A stretch of DNA of 64,000 nucleotides from Emticicia oligotrophica DSM 17448 (GTDB lineage: Bacteria > Bacteroidota > Bacteroidia > Cytophagales > Spirosomataceae), in the NCBI RefSeq assembly GCF_000263195.1, contig NC_018748.1, forward strand, positions 1,922,001 to 1,986,000, in the 5' to 3' direction. Positions within the stretch are counted from its first letter, which is position 1; every line of letters begins with the position of its first letter. Below the pieces are notes generated by a model that was not told where the DNA came from, did not search any database, and saw only the letters and a list, made by a program, of their open reading frames with translations. Positions 9,801-18,916 of this stretch are shown one piece after another. Made by a program: the position numbers and the translations under genes.

Positions 9801-10124
9801 CCTATCTCCTATTTCAGGAAAAAACTTGCCAATTTCTTGAGCGGCTTTTTCATAAGAAAGCGGTTCATGAAAATGAAATAAATACAAAAAAGGCTTAATC
9901 ACCCATGCAAAAAGTGAATAAATTACTAAGGCAAGAAAACTAAAAAACAAGGTTGCTCTGATTGTTGAATTGAATCTACCAAAATATTCAACGGTATTAA
10001 GCAACAGAAATGTGGATAAAACCAAAGCAAGTGTGAATAACGAACCTTTAATAAGAAGGTTTTTATAATACTTTCTTTTGTAATCGTCTATTTTTTCAAA
10101 AATAGTTTTTACAGATGGAGACAT
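6801..10124 (-). CDS. DUF4175-family membrane protein with long coiled coil
   Basis: This 1107-residue protein starts at ATG 10124. The N-terminus has two hydrophobic helices at about 24-45 and 55-78 and a third at about 155-172 (YVLPPLALIMLIAAV). A beta-rich, Ig-like extracytoplasmic region follows at about 190-500. A very long Lys/Glu/Gln-rich coiled coil covers about 510-810, then Met/Gln/Gly-rich and helical segments run to the C-terminus. This architecture matches the Bacteroidota DUF4175 family, which has no established function. A mechanical or scaffolding envelope role is a guess. xth lies upstream on the same strand with a 24-bp gap, so the two may be cotranscribed. Confidence 0.8.
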   Translation of the reverse strand: MSPSVKTIFEKIDDYKRKYYKNLLIKGSLFTLALVLSTFLLLNTVEYFGRFNSTIRATLFFSFLALVIYSLFAWVIKPFLYLFHFHEPLSYEKAAQEIGKFFPEIGDRLLNTLQLAQISDSDNSLLQASIAQKTHELKFVKFADAIKIDENKKYLKYVLPPLALIMLIAAVSPKFFKSSTERIVYFQKDFAEEAPFKFKITNPELKAVKNEDFTLNLSLIGNAIPEAVYLVANDRKFKMNSVDGKNYNFTFSKVQDALDFHFLASGFKSNEFELELISRPNLLSFDVSLNYPSYLNKSNESFDNVGNLVVPEGTTVEWNFKASNTDSLYLLFENEPKHLSKDGFGDNFSYVRRMKNSSPYKIQLKNQFSANRENIDFYINVIPDKFPQIQLEQVKDTTLFNYIVLGGNINDDYGLSKFKLFYRPIRETTSNQNQAFVSLDVPFNKTQISQSFYYQFPLIELKLNPGEKVEYFLQVWDNDGVNGSKSTKTPVLTFALPSSKNYDAEIKKASEKTENMLEKLSEKSKKLKNELNNLENKLKSKKDLDFQEKKQLEDLLKKRDELMAEMKAMQEQFQQMQEKTNRFQQQSPELEKKMNQLKKLMEEIMNEDTSKMYEELKKMLEKGLDEKTVEQLEKLKNQERNMDKDIDRTLKLFKQLQMQQKIEKTANELEKLAEKQDKLSDETQKNDKEQNQQQKESKNDELKKEQEKLSKEFDDKKEQMKDIEELSKELKKDFDEQKDEQDEISDDQQNSEKQLEENQNNAASKSQKKASQKMKKMAQKMKESMKSQEMKEMDEDIDALRAILENLVKLSFDQEKIMKDFRSLNVSDPRFIKLSQEQLKIQDDAKMIEDSLYSLAKRVLQIQSFVTKEVTSMRNSMDESVKFIKERKLNIASAKQQFSMTSINNLALMLSDTFSQMQQMMANAMPGSGKSKGKKGSMPMPMGEKQEQINKGMDRLSKGGMSGREMSEQAAKLAQEQAELRRRIQQLQNELKGTDIGKKLGNELKDIEKRMDENETDLVNKRVNPDLIKRSRDIQTRLLEAEKAIQQQEEDPTRQSKTAQQFNRQSPPSMEKFMQEKQKQVELIRTVPPNYTPFYKKQTDNYFRKIK

Positions 10125-10148
10125 GGTATGAATGGTTTAAAGAAAATT

Positions 10149-10910
10149 CTATTGTAAAACTAATTCAATCGGACAGTGGTCAGACATCAATTGGTCTGGG
10201 TGAATAGCAGCACTAATAAGTTTTTCTTTGAGGTTTTCAGTAACAAAATGATAATCAATACGCCAACCTAAATTTTTTTGCTTTGCTCCTGCTCTATAAG
10301 ACCACCAAGTATAATGATGAGGTTCTTGGTTAAAGTGCCTAAAAGTATCAACGAATCCAGTATCAAGAAATTTGCCAACCCACTCGCGTTCTTCAGGTAA
10401 AAAGCCTGATGAATTTGCGTTACTCTTGGGATTATGGATATCTATCTCCCGATGACAGATATTTACATCTCCACAGATAACTAAATTTGATAACTCTTGA
10501 CGAAGATTATTTACATAAACCAGAAAGTCTTCTAGGAAGTGCATTTTAACTGTCTGCCTTTCATCTCCAGAAGAACCAGAAGGAAAATACATACTTAAAA
10601 TTGAAAAGTCTTCAAAATCAGCCCTTAACATACGTCCTTCGTTATCAACCAAAGGATTTCCATTGCCATACTGAATGTGTTTAGGTTTTGTTTTTGAAAG
10701 TAATGCTACTCCACTATATCCACGCTTTTGTGCTGGATACCAAAAACAGTGATAGTCTAATTCTTCAAAAAACGGACTTACAAGCTCCGTTTCAGAAAGT
10801 TTAATTTCTTGTAGGCATAAAATATCAGGATTACTAATTTTGAGCCAGTTGAGAAGGCCTTTATTAATAGCAGAACGAATTCCATTTACATTATAAGAGA
10901 TAATTTTCAT
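10149..10910 (-). CDS. xth: Exodeoxyribonuclease III
   Basis: This 253-residue member of the endonuclease/exonuclease/phosphatase fold has the ExoIII/AP-endonuclease signatures MKIISYNVNGIRSA at the N-terminus, LCLQEIKL at about 35 with the metal-binding Glu, CGDVNICHREIDIHNPKS in the middle (Asp and Asn of the active site) and RIDYHFVT followed by SDHCPIEL at the C-terminus, with the catalytic Asp-His. It is expected to cut abasic DNA and degrade 3' ends in base excision repair. The family is normally about 250-270 residues, so it appears complete. It lies in a same-strand run with the DUF4175 gene and the small unknown gene upstream (35-bp gap). Confidence 0.95.
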   Translation of the reverse strand: MKIISYNVNGIRSAINKGLLNWLKISNPDILCLQEIKLSETELVSPFFEELDYHCFWYPAQKRGYSGVALLSKTKPKHIQYGNGNPLVDNEGRMLRADFEDFSILSMYFPSGSSGDERQTVKMHFLEDFLVYVNNLRQELSNLVICGDVNICHREIDIHNPKSNANSSGFLPEEREWVGKFLDTGFVDTFRHFNQEPHHYTWWSYRAGAKQKNLGWRIDYHFVTENLKEKLISAAIHPDQLMSDHCPIELVLQ

Positions 10911-10945
10911 AATTTGGTATGAGTGCTAATTGATTAAATAAATAA

Positions 10946-11305
10946 TTAAATATGAAGCCCAACTTCCCTTTTAAAATATTCAATAACAAAATGTTTGAGT
11001 AAAACCTCTTGCGAAAGCATATCTAGGCTTGGTAAAGGTTTAATTAGCTTCCAATGGGGCCAACCTTCTTTATCTACGCCTTCAAGCTCGTAGTATCCAC
11101 CAAAACTTAGTACCTTACAAATAGCAATATGCATGAGGTCTTGTTTTTGTTCTTTTGTAAAAACTTTTTTACCTTGTCCAAGCTCTTGAACGCCGATAAG
11201 AAATAAAACACCATTTAAATCTGTAGGTTTTTTACCTAAATTATTTTTCAAAAAAAGTAATAAAGTTTGCCAGTTTTCTTTTAATAAAATGTCTTCTTGT
11301 GTCAT
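10946..11305 (-). CDS. Conserved-looking protein of unknown function, 119 aa
   Basis: This small soluble, mainly helical protein has no signal peptide. Notable segments are LLFLKNNLGKKPTDLNGVLF near residue 16 and a Trp-containing GGYYELEGVDKEGWPHWKL in the second half. I do not recognise a family. The ATG at 11305 is well placed, and the frame is compact and lies on the same strand as xth. The divergent comF gene starts 35 bp away, so the two probably share a promoter region. It is judged real from amino-acid composition and gene packing. Confidence 0.7.
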   Translation of the reverse strand: MTQEDILLKENWQTLLLFLKNNLGKKPTDLNGVLFLIGVQELGQGKKVFTKEQKQDLMHIAICKVLSFGGYYELEGVDKEGWPHWKLIKPLPSLDMLSQEVLLKHFVIEYFKREVGLHI

Positions 11306-11340
11306 AAAATATTATTTATATACAAACTTAAACAAACAAC

Positions 11341-12027
11341 ATGAAATGGTTTAAGCATTTTTTAGATATAATCTATCCAAGAAGCTGCGAAGCATGTGGA
11401 GAAGCCCTTTTAGGTGGAGAAAATTTGATTTGTACAAATTGTATGGTAGAACTACCACGAACAAATTCACACATTTTACAAATTGAAAATATATCCAAGA
11501 GATTTTGGGGTAAAATTCCAGTTGATAATGCAATAACCTTTTTAAACTTTTCGAAAAAAGGTAGAGTTCAAAAATTATTGCATGAGCTTAAATACCGCAA
11601 TAAACCAGAAATTGGGAAATACTTAGGTAAGCTTTATGGGGTAGATTTGAAAGCAACAGAATTTAATAAAAAAGTAGATTTAATAATTGGTGTTCCTCTC
11701 CATCCTAGCAAATTTGAACAAAGGGGATATAATCAAGCTGATTGCATTGCTGAAGGGCTTTCAGAAGCCCTAGATTTACCGTTTAGAACAGATTTGGTGA
11801 AAAGATTAACAAATACTTCAACTCAGACTAAAAAGAGTCGTATCGAAAGATTTTATAATGTAGATAGAATTTTTGAAGTTTTAGCAAAAGAAGAAATTAA
11901 AGGAAAAAGAATTGCGATTGTTGATGATGTATTAACTACAGGAGCAACAATAGAATCTTTAGGAATGATATTGCTTGAAGCAGAAGCAAAGAGCATTTCT
12001 GTAATAACAATTGCAGCAGCGGCATAA
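11341..12027 (+). CDS. comF: ComF-family phosphoribosyltransferase-like protein
   Basis: The 228-residue protein has the ComF layout. An N-terminal zinc ribbon has Cys at 16, 19, 31 and 34 (CEACG and CTNC). It is followed by a type I phosphoribosyltransferase domain with the PRPP-binding loop IAIVDDVLTTGAT at about 190-203. ComF proteins are needed for natural transformation in several bacteria, acting in the cytoplasm after DNA uptake (established for Bacillus and Haemophilus homologues); the role here is inferred. The start is ATG at 11341. It is divergent from the 119-aa gene and ends at a strong bidirectional terminator. Confidence 0.88.
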   Translation: MKWFKHFLDIIYPRSCEACGEALLGGENLICTNCMVELPRTNSHILQIENISKRFWGKIPVDNAITFLNFSKKGRVQKLLHELKYRNKPEIGKYLGKLYGVDLKATEFNKKVDLIIGVPLHPSKFEQRGYNQADCIAEGLSEALDLPFRTDLVKRLTNTSTQTKKSRIERFYNVDRIFEVLAKEEIKGKRIAIVDDVLTTGATIESLGMILLEAEAKSISVITIAAAA

Positions 12028-12028
12028 C

Positions 12029-12069
12029 ACAAAAAAGTCCCAGTTTTTTAAACTGGGACTTTTTTTGTG
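12029..12069. terminator. Bidirectional terminator between comF and the gldJ-like gene
   Basis: AAAAAAGTCCCAGTTT pairs with AAACTGGGACTTTTTT across a short loop, with A and T tracts on both sides. It lies between convergent genes and can serve both. Confidence 0.85.
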
Positions 12070-12090
12070 TTTATAAGAAGAATTTCAAGA

Positions 12091-13380
12091 TTATATTTTA
12101 CGTTTTCCTTTAGGTCCAATGGCAATCATAGCACAACGGAAACCAATAGTAGCAGTAGAAGAATCTTGGTCTAATGCACGGCGTGTACCTGGAGATAACC
12201 AATAAGCTACATCATTCCATGAACCACCTTTATAAACTCTCAAGTGGTTATCAATCAATGAATTATAACCTTTTTTATCGTAAAGCTTTTCTTCATCAAG
12301 ATAGTCATTACGACGGATTGGGTTTAAATCATTAACGTCTTGGAAAGAGTTTGGACGGTAAAGGTCATATACCCACTCATTAACATTTCCAGCCATATTA
12401 TAAAGACCAAAGTCATTTGGTGGGAACTCATAAACTTCAAGGGTAATAGTACCTTTATCATTTTGATGACCTGCAATACCTGCATAGTCACCACGGCCAC
12501 GCTTGAAGTTGGCAAGCATCGTACCTTTTGTTTTTCCTTTGCTTTTACGTAGAGAAGAACCATCCCATGGGTAAATACGTTGGTTTGATTGGTTTTCGTC
12601 CATGTATTGCGTACCAATCAACGCTTTTGCTGCATATTCCCACTCTGCTTCAGTTGGGAGGCGGTAAGCTGGTAAAACATTACCTGATTCAATTGCTAAA
12701 CGACCACCTGTTTTGGCAGAAGGGGCTTCTGCAACTGGAGCTTTTTTAGCAGATTTCTTACCAAAACCAATCTTTGTTTTAGATTTTGTTTTGTCACCAA
12801 AACGTGAGGCCATTTCACCATTAACTGCATCAGTTCTCCACTTGCAATAATCAGATGCTTGAACCCAAGAAACCCCAACAACTGGATACATTCGGAAACC
12901 TGGATATCTAAGGTATTGTTCAGTGAATTGGTCATTGAATGAAAGCTTGCTTAGCCATACTGTTGTATCAGGAAGAGCAGATTCATAAAATTCTTGAGAA
13001 GAATCTTTTTGAATGGCATTTAGGTATTCTAACCAGTGTAGATTAGTAATTTCAGTTTCATCCATATAAAAAGACGAAACTGTAACAGTTCTTTCAAGGT
13101 TATCACGAGAAAAAGTAACATCTTCCTCCACAGTACCCATAGTAAAACGCCCACCTTCGATATAAACAAGGTTTGGACCTGCTGGTTGACCCTTGAAATC
13201 CTTTACCTGCAAACCTATAGGTTCTTTACCTTTCTTACTTTTCTTGTTGTATGCAATACCGGTTGCAGTACTTTTGCGTCCAGGATTAATACTTGAAGCT
13301 TTCTTTTTGCTCGAACAACCACTGAGCATTAGCGAAAGAGCTAAAGCAACCGCAGTCGAACTAAAAAGTAGTTTTTTCAT
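12091..13380 (-). CDS. gldJ: GldJ-like gliding motility / type IX secretion lipoprotein (SUMF1 fold)
   Basis: The 429-residue lipoprotein has a signal peptide and lipobox SGC (Cys 22). A formylglycine-generating-enzyme-like (SUMF1) domain follows, with LVYIEGGRFTMGT at about 70, YRLPTEAEWEYAA in the middle, FGLYNMAGNVNEWVYDLYRP and the C-terminal YKGGSWND...IGFRCA. The segment LANFKRGRGDYAGIAG and the absence of neighbouring gldLMN favour GldJ over GldK (inference). GldJ-type proteins lack sulfatase-activating chemistry and act in the outer membrane of the type IX secretion/gliding machine. A Lys/Ala-rich insertion (about residues 195-225) interrupts the domain. It appears monocistronic, with a TATTTTTG promoter element 36 bp upstream. 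Confidence 0.8.
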   Translation of the reverse strand: MKKLLFSSTAVALALSLMLSGCSSKKKASSINPGRKSTATGIAYNKKSKKGKEPIGLQVKDFKGQPAGPNLVYIEGGRFTMGTVEEDVTFSRDNLERTVTVSSFYMDETEITNLHWLEYLNAIQKDSSQEFYESALPDTTVWLSKLSFNDQFTEQYLRYPGFRMYPVVGVSWVQASDYCKWRTDAVNGEMASRFGDKTKSKTKIGFGKKSAKKAPVAEAPSAKTGGRLAIESGNVLPAYRLPTEAEWEYAAKALIGTQYMDENQSNQRIYPWDGSSLRKSKGKTKGTMLANFKRGRGDYAGIAGHQNDKGTITLEVYEFPPNDFGLYNMAGNVNEWVYDLYRPNSFQDVNDLNPIRRNDYLDEEKLYDKKGYNSLIDNHLRVYKGGSWNDVAYWLSPGTRRALDQDSSTATIGFRCAMIAIGPKGKRKI

Positions 13381-13415
13381 TTTCGGAATGATTTTTGTTA
13401 AATAAATACGTTTTG

Positions 13416-13445
13416 CAAAAATAGGTAATTCAATATATATTTCAG
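13416..13445 (-). promoter_or_regulatory. Putative Bacteroidota-type promoter of the gldJ-like gene
   Basis: On the minus strand TATTTTTG matches the -7 element TAnnTTTG. It is preceded after 19 nt by CTG, a weak match to the -33 TTG. It lies 36 bp upstream of the ATG. Confidence 0.45.
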
Positions 13446-13481
13446 TAGAAATCTGAAAATCAATTACTTGAGAAATTAAGA

Positions 13482-16400
13482 TTAAATGACCATTCCACGC
13501 AATAAATTGTCTAATTCGTCAATTGACTGAACTTTTTCAACAGTAAGAATAAGTTTAGACTTGATTTCTTTGAGCGAACATTGCTTTGGATTATTCTTGA
13601 TGTAATCAAGAATTCTGCCAAACTTATCTGTCTGAAAATATTCGGTTCGCTCTTGAGAAACGAAGTAGCCTTTAGCGATATTGTTTTTTAAAGTTAATTT
13701 TTCAAATCCGATTTGCTCGGCTTTCCATCTGATACGAGCAATTTTGAATAAATTTTCAACTTCTTCAGGCATCGGACCAAAACGGTCAATCATAGACTTA
13801 TGAAACTCTTGGAGTTCATCTTCTTTCTCAATGTTATCTAATTGGTTATAGAGAGAAAGTCTTTCAGAAATATTCCCAACGTAAGTTTCAGGAATGATAA
13901 TCTGTAAATCAGTTTCGATTAGGCAGTCAGGAAGTTTCAAATCTAAAGGAGTACCTAACTCTTTCATGAATAAATCTTTGAACTCGTTTTCCTTTAGCTC
14001 TTGTACTGCTTCATCAAGAATTTTATGATAAGTTTCGTAGCCTAAGTCATTAATGAAACCACTTTGTTCGGCACCAAGTAGATTCCCTGCTCCTCTAATG
14101 TCAAGGTCTCGCATTGAAACTTTAAAGCCATCGCCTAAATCTGAAAATTCTTCAAGTGTTTGTAATCGTTTTCTAGAATCTTTGGATAGAACAGAAATTG
14201 GTGGTGTTAATAAATAGCAAAATGCTTTTCGATTCGAACGTCCTACCCTACCACGCATCTGGTGTAAGTCAGACATTCCAAAATTTTGAGCTTGATTAAT
14301 AATGATTGTATTAGCATTTGAAATATCAAGACCAGATTCTATGATATTGGTTGAAACAAGAATATCATAATCACCTTCTATAAATTTCATCATTACTTTT
14401 TCTAGTTTATCACCATCCATTTGGCCATGGGCGATACCTATTTTAGCGTCTGGAACAAGACGCAAAATGATATTAGCAATAGACTCAATATCATTTACTC
14501 TATTATGTACAAAGAAAACTTGTCCCCCTCTTTTCAGTTCATAACTAATCGCATCACGAATAAACTCCTCTTTAAAAACATGTACTTCAGTTGTAACTGG
14601 TTGGCGATTTGGTGGAGGGGTAGAGATGATAGAAAGGTCTCGAGCACCCAAAAGAGAAAAATGAAGTGTACGTGGTATTGGGGTTGCAGTCAGCGTTAAA
14701 ACATCCACGTTATGCTTAATTTCTTTTAGACGGTCTTTGGCTTTAACTCCAAACTTTTGTTCTTCGTCAATAATTAATAAACCTAGATTTTTAAATTCTA
14801 TATCTTTATTTAGAATTCTGTGAGTTCCAACAAGAATATCTGTTTTTCCCTCCTTTACGTTTTTAAGTGTTTGACTTATTTCTTTCGCAGATTTGAATCT
14901 ACTAATTTCTTCAATATTAACAGGGAATTTAGAAAGACGTTCTTTAAAAGTTCGGGTATGCTGCATTGCCAATACAGTAGTTGGAACCAATACCGCTACT
15001 TGTTTGCTATCTGCAACAGATTTAAAAGCAGCTCTTATGGCGATTTCAGTTTTTCCAAAACCAACGTCACCACAAACAAGGCGGTCCATTGGATGTGGTT
15101 TTTCCATATCATCTTTTACATCAGCGGTAGCTTTGGCTTGGTCAGGTGTATCTTCATATAAAAATGAAGATTCGAGTTCAGCCTGCATAAAACCATCTTT
15201 CGAAAATTGAAAACCAGGGGCAAGGCGTCGTTTTGCATAGAGGGAAATAAGCTCTTTGGCTATATCTTTTACTTGCCGTTTAACTTTTGATTTTTTATTT
15301 TCCCACTCACCTGAACCTAACTTACTCATGGTTGGTGGAGAACCTTCCTTACCTGAATATTTCGCAATTTTATGTAAAGAATGTATATTTACGAGAAGAA
15401 TGTCATTGTCTCGATAAATTAGTCTAACAGCCTCTTGCTCTTTATCTCCAACCATTACTTTTTCCAAGCCCACAAATCTGCCAATGCCATAATCAATGTG
15501 AGTGACGAAATCACCAGTTTGCAAGGCTCTTAACTCTTTTAAAGTTAGAGCTTTCGATTTGCTAAATTTATCTCTTACCTTGAAACGATGATATCGGTCA
15601 AATATTTGGTGGTCGGTATAACAAGCAATTTTTGTAAGTTCATCAATAAAGCCACCTCTCAAGGAAATTTCTAAAGCTTGAAATTTAACGAAAGGGTCTA
15701 TTTCTTCAAAAATTGATTCGAGACGATTTAATTGTTTTAATGAATCGGAAGCAATAAGTGTGGTAATGTTGATTGATTGATTCTCTTTGACATTATCAAT
15801 CAACTTTTTAAAGTCCTTATTGAAAGAAGGTTGAGTTTTAGAAGGATAAATTATTTTTTCAGTTTCTTTGAAATAGGATTTGGTTCCAAATTCAATAATG
15901 CTAAACTTTTTTATTTCATTTAGATAAGTTCTTCGAGTTTCAAATAATTCTTCTGGTTTTAATATAACCTTTATTCCTCCGCTCTGCTCAATTATTTTTT
16001 GAAATTGTTGTTCTACATTGTTAAAACAATCTTCAATACACTCTAACGAATATTCTACGTCTTTTATCCATATTGTACTTTGATTACGAATAAAATTAAA
16101 GAAAGATTCGCGAGTTTCTTCAATTAACTTATTCTGAACATCGGGAATAATATTAATTTGATTGACACTCTGTTGTGAAAGCTGACTTTCGGGGTTAAAT
16201 AATCGAAGGCTATCAATTTCATCTCCAAATAATTCTATGCGACATGGAAATTCAGATGCGTATGAAAAAATATCCACGATTCCACCTCTCACCGAAAATT
16301 GACCAGGTTCATAAACAAAATCGGCCTTTTCAAAATCGTAAGAAATCAATAGTTCAGATATAAATTCAATATCTAACTTGTCTCCTATCTTTATTTGTAG

Positions 16401-16823
16401 GGTATTTGCAATTAAAGATTTTTTATTAATTACCTTTTCTGAAAGAGCCTCGGGGTAGGTTACAATAAGTAAGTTCGCCTTATCATTGTTCAATTGATTC
16501 AAAACTTCTGCTCTTTGTAGTACATTGGCATTATCAATTTCTTCATAAAGATAAGGCTTTTTGTAGGACATTGGGAAAAGAAAAACATTTTCCTCGTCAA
16601 GCAAATTTTGTAAATCATTGTAGAAATAAGCGGCATCTTCTTTATCGTTTAAAATAAAGATATTATGCTGGGGGTTTACTTGATAGTTTACTGAAGCAAT
16701 AACTGAATCTAAACTACCTGATAAACCTTTTATATAGACGTTTTTTTTTGATTTTATTTCATCAAGAAGTGTTTTAATAAAACTATCTTCTTGATAAATT
16801 TTTAATAATTCGAAAGCCTTCAC
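13482..16823 (-). CDS. mfd: Transcription-repair coupling factor Mfd
   Basis: The 1113-residue protein has the full Mfd layout: a UvrB-homology N-terminal module, the RNA-polymerase-interacting CarD-like domain ([20 protein letters not shown] at about 430), a RecG-like translocase with Walker [10 protein letters not shown] at about 583 and DEEQ at about 686, motif [13 protein letters not shown], motif [11 protein letters not shown], and the C-terminal TRCF domain. It removes stalled RNA polymerase and recruits UvrA (established). The start is GTG at 16823; no ATG gives a better N-terminus. It is transcribed alone, with the ppk2 terminator upstream. Confidence 0.97.
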   Translation of the reverse strand: MKAFELLKIYQEDSFIKTLLDEIKSKKNVYIKGLSGSLDSVIASVNYQVNPQHNIFILNDKEDAAYFYNDLQNLLDEENVFLFPMSYKKPYLYEEIDNANVLQRAEVLNQLNNDKANLLIVTYPEALSEKVINKKSLIANTLQIKIGDKLDIEFISELLISYDFEKADFVYEPGQFSVRGGIVDIFSYASEFPCRIELFGDEIDSLRLFNPESQLSQQSVNQINIIPDVQNKLIEETRESFFNFIRNQSTIWIKDVEYSLECIEDCFNNVEQQFQKIIEQSGGIKVILKPEELFETRRTYLNEIKKFSIIEFGTKSYFKETEKIIYPSKTQPSFNKDFKKLIDNVKENQSINITTLIASDSLKQLNRLESIFEEIDPFVKFQALEISLRGGFIDELTKIACYTDHQIFDRYHRFKVRDKFSKSKALTLKELRALQTGDFVTHIDYGIGRFVGLEKVMVGDKEQEAVRLIYRDNDILLVNIHSLHKIAKYSGKEGSPPTMSKLGSGEWENKKSKVKRQVKDIAKELISLYAKRRLAPGFQFSKDGFMQAELESSFLYEDTPDQAKATADVKDDMEKPHPMDRLVCGDVGFGKTEIAIRAAFKSVADSKQVAVLVPTTVLAMQHTRTFKERLSKFPVNIEEISRFKSAKEISQTLKNVKEGKTDILVGTHRILNKDIEFKNLGLLIIDEEQKFGVKAKDRLKEIKHNVDVLTLTATPIPRTLHFSLLGARDLSIISTPPPNRQPVTTEVHVFKEEFIRDAISYELKRGGQVFFVHNRVNDIESIANIILRLVPDAKIGIAHGQMDGDKLEKVMMKFIEGDYDILVSTNIIESGLDISNANTIIINQAQNFGMSDLHQMRGRVGRSNRKAFCYLLTPPISVLSKDSRKRLQTLEEFSDLGDGFKVSMRDLDIRGAGNLLGAEQSGFINDLGYETYHKILDEAVQELKENEFKDLFMKELGTPLDLKLPDCLIETDLQIIIPETYVGNISERLSLYNQLDNIEKEDELQEFHKSMIDRFGPMPEEVENLFKIARIRWKAEQIGFEKLTLKNNIAKGYFVSQERTEYFQTDKFGRILDYIKNNPKQCSLKEIKSKLILTVEKVQSIDELDNLLRGMVI

Positions 16824-16849
16824 AATATAACACTTTTATAAATACAAAA

Positions 16850-16875
16850 GGGACGCAGGGTAATAACTGCGTCCT
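16850..16875 (-). terminator. Rho-independent terminator, probably of ppk2
   Basis: GGGACGCAG pairs with CTGCGTCCT (one G-T pair). On the minus strand it is followed by TTTTGTATTT. It is 117 bp downstream of ppk2 and just ahead of mfd. The stem closely resembles that at 6756-6778. Confidence 0.65.
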
Positions 16876-16991
16876 ATCAAATAACTCACAAAGTTAAATA
16901 AGTCCGTTCAATTTGTTGTCAAACTTTAAAAAAATGAACATGTTTAATATAATTATTCGTATAAAAATTATAATTTAGTAGTTATACGAAT

Positions 16992-17882
16992 TCAAATAGA
17001 ATCTTGCTGTTTTATTGTATCAATCAGTGAAAATAAAAATTCTTGTCTTGCTAAATCAGATTTTGGAAATTCAATATCTAATGACATTAATTTGTGGACT
17101 AAAATATTGGCTACGATGAGACGCATATTTTTCTTATCATCGGCCGGAATTATATACCAAGGACAATCTTTACTAGATGTGTCATTGATGGCATCTTCAT
17201 AAGCATTTTGATAATCATCCCAAAATTCCCTTTCCTTTACATCTTGTTCTTCGAATTTCCAGTTTTTGGTTGGGTCTTTAATTCTTTCAATTAATCTTTC
17301 AGATTGCTCTTTTTTTGAAACATGTAAGAAAAACTTCACTACATGAATACCATTGCGATTAAGGTATTTTTCTAAATTAGAAATATCTTCATATCTATTC
17401 TTCCATACATCGCTTAAATCTTTGGTATATTCTGATGGAATACGTTGATTTTTTAGAAGTATTTCAGGGTGAGCTTTAACAACTAAGACTTCTTCATAGT
17501 AAGAACGATTAAAGACAGTAATTGTTCCTCGTTCTGGTAACTGCAAATTAGTTCGCCATAAAAAATCATGGTCAAGTTCAGTTTCAGATGGACGCTTGAA
17601 AGAATAAAAACGCATACCCTGTGGGTTTACTCCTGAGAATACTGCCTTTAAAGTTCCGTCTTTTCCGGCAGCATCCATAGCTTGGAATATCACAAGCAAA
17701 CCATATTTGTTATGAGCATACATCATTTCTTGTAGGGAGTCTAGTTCAGCCTGTAAAGATTTCAATGCATTTTCATAATCTTCTTTATCTTCGTAATAAT
17801 CACTAACTTTGGTCGCAGCTTTCTTAATTGAAAACTTTCCTTTACCATCAAACCTAAAATGGTCAATATCTATTTTCTTCAT
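16992..17882 (-). CDS. ppk2: Polyphosphate kinase 2 family nucleotide phosphotransferase
   Basis: The 296-residue protein is a PPK2 with Walker A-like AMDAAGKDGTLKAVFSGVNP at about 68-87, lid-region residues RTNLQLPERGTITVFNRSYYE, and HVSKKEQSERLIERI...PTKNWKF. PPK2 enzymes transfer phosphate between polyphosphate and AMP, ADP or GDP. The single-domain length and the motif spelling fit the class that phosphorylates AMP and/or ADP (inference from resemblance). It is cytoplasmic, starts at ATG 17882, and is divergent from msrA (90 bp). Confidence 0.92.
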   Translation of the reverse strand: MKKIDIDHFRFDGKGKFSIKKAATKVSDYYEDKEDYENALKSLQAELDSLQEMMYAHNKYGLLVIFQAMDAAGKDGTLKAVFSGVNPQGMRFYSFKRPSETELDHDFLWRTNLQLPERGTITVFNRSYYEEVLVVKAHPEILLKNQRIPSEYTKDLSDVWKNRYEDISNLEKYLNRNGIHVVKFFLHVSKKEQSERLIERIKDPTKNWKFEEQDVKEREFWDDYQNAYEDAINDTSSKDCPWYIIPADDKKNMRLIVANILVHKLMSLDIEFPKSDLARQEFLFSLIDTIKQQDSI

Positions 17883-17972
17883 TGGGAATAGAAACGTTTG
17901 TTTGGAAGTAGAATAATGGTTTGTTTGAAAATTTGAGAGCTAAGAAACATAACCCAAAAGTAAATTGTTAAG

Positions 17973-18635
17973 ATGAAAAATGTATTTTCATTATTAGGGC
18001 TAATACTGTCTGTTATTTCAGTAAATGCTCAAACGGATAAAAACAAAGTTAATAAAATGAATCAAGAAAATGTTAATTCGGTAAATAGTACATTTCCAAA
18101 AGTAGGTGTGGCAACATTCGGAGCTGGATGTTTCTGGTGTGTAGAAGCAATGTTTCAGAAACTTAATGGTGTTGAAAAAGTTGAATCAGGGTATATGGGT
18201 GGAACGGTGAAAAACCCAACCTATAAACAAGTTTGTACTGGAGAAACGGGGCATGCAGAGGTAATACACATTACTTATAATCCAAATATTGTTTCCTATG
18301 AAGAGTTGCTCGAAGTATTTTGGAAAGTTCATGACCCAACCACTTTGAACAGACAAGGTGCAGATGTTGGCACACAATATCGTTCGGTGGTATTTTTTCA
18401 TGATGAAAACCAACAAACAATTGCAGAAAAATTAAAAAAAGATTTAGATTCTTCAGGAGCGTTTGACGCCCCAATCGTGACTTCAATTGAACCTGCTGGT
18501 GTGTTTTATATCGCAGAAGATTATCACCAAGATTATTATAATTTGTTAGGTGGTACGAACTCTTATTGTCAAATGGTTGTGAAGCCCAAGATTGAGAAAT
18601 TCAAAAAAGTCTTTAGTGATAAAATTAAGCACTAA
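17973..18635 (+). CDS. msrA: Exported peptide-methionine (S)-S-oxide reductase
   Basis: The 220-residue protein carries the MsrA active site GAGCFWCVEAMF (catalytic Cys 53, second Cys 56), GHAEVIHITYNP, and DVGTQYRSVVFFH. It reduces methionine-S-sulfoxide in proteins. Residues 1-20 (MKNVFSLLGLILSVISVNAQ) form a signal peptide and the next 25 residues are an Asn-rich linker, so this copy acts in the periplasm rather than the cytoplasm. The start is ATG at 17973, and a terminator follows 22 bp after the stop. No MsrB partner is fused or adjacent. Confidence 0.94.
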   Translation: MKNVFSLLGLILSVISVNAQTDKNKVNKMNQENVNSVNSTFPKVGVATFGAGCFWCVEAMFQKLNGVEKVESGYMGGTVKNPTYKQVCTGETGHAEVIHITYNPNIVSYEELLEVFWKVHDPTTLNRQGADVGTQYRSVVFFHDENQQTIAEKLKKDLDSSGAFDAPIVTSIEPAGVFYIAEDYHQDYYNLLGGTNSYCQMVVKPKIEKFKKVFSDKIKH

Positions 18636-18657
18636 TAAATATCAAAAATGAATATGA

Positions 18658-18677
18658 GGTGTAAGGCGACTTACACC
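18658..18677 (+). terminator. Rho-independent terminator of msrA
   Basis: The GGTGTAAG/CTTACACC stem has a GCGA loop followed by TTTTTTG. The remaining 240 bp up to the next gene hold no gene that I can see. Confidence 0.8.
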
Positions 18678-18916
18678 TTTTTTGTTTGCAAGCATTTGAT
18701 CAAACTTCAAGATTGACCGTTAAGTAAATTTTTTCGACATTTTAAGAATCTAAAAAAGCTACGAATTATATTTTTATGTTCATTTGCGACTCGTGGTTCA
18801 AGATTTATTAAATACAATGTCAATTTGAAATATCTTCAATAGTTCTTTGTAAATCAATTAAAAATTTTAAACTTGTAATTAATAATAATTATTTAACTAT
18901 TAAACTATTTGTTCTT

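Noticed and set aside
12091-13380. Sulfatase-modifying (formylglycine-generating) enzyme
   Set aside because: The SUMF1 fold is present, but lipobox, length and motif spelling match gliding lipoproteins, and no sulfatase is nearby.
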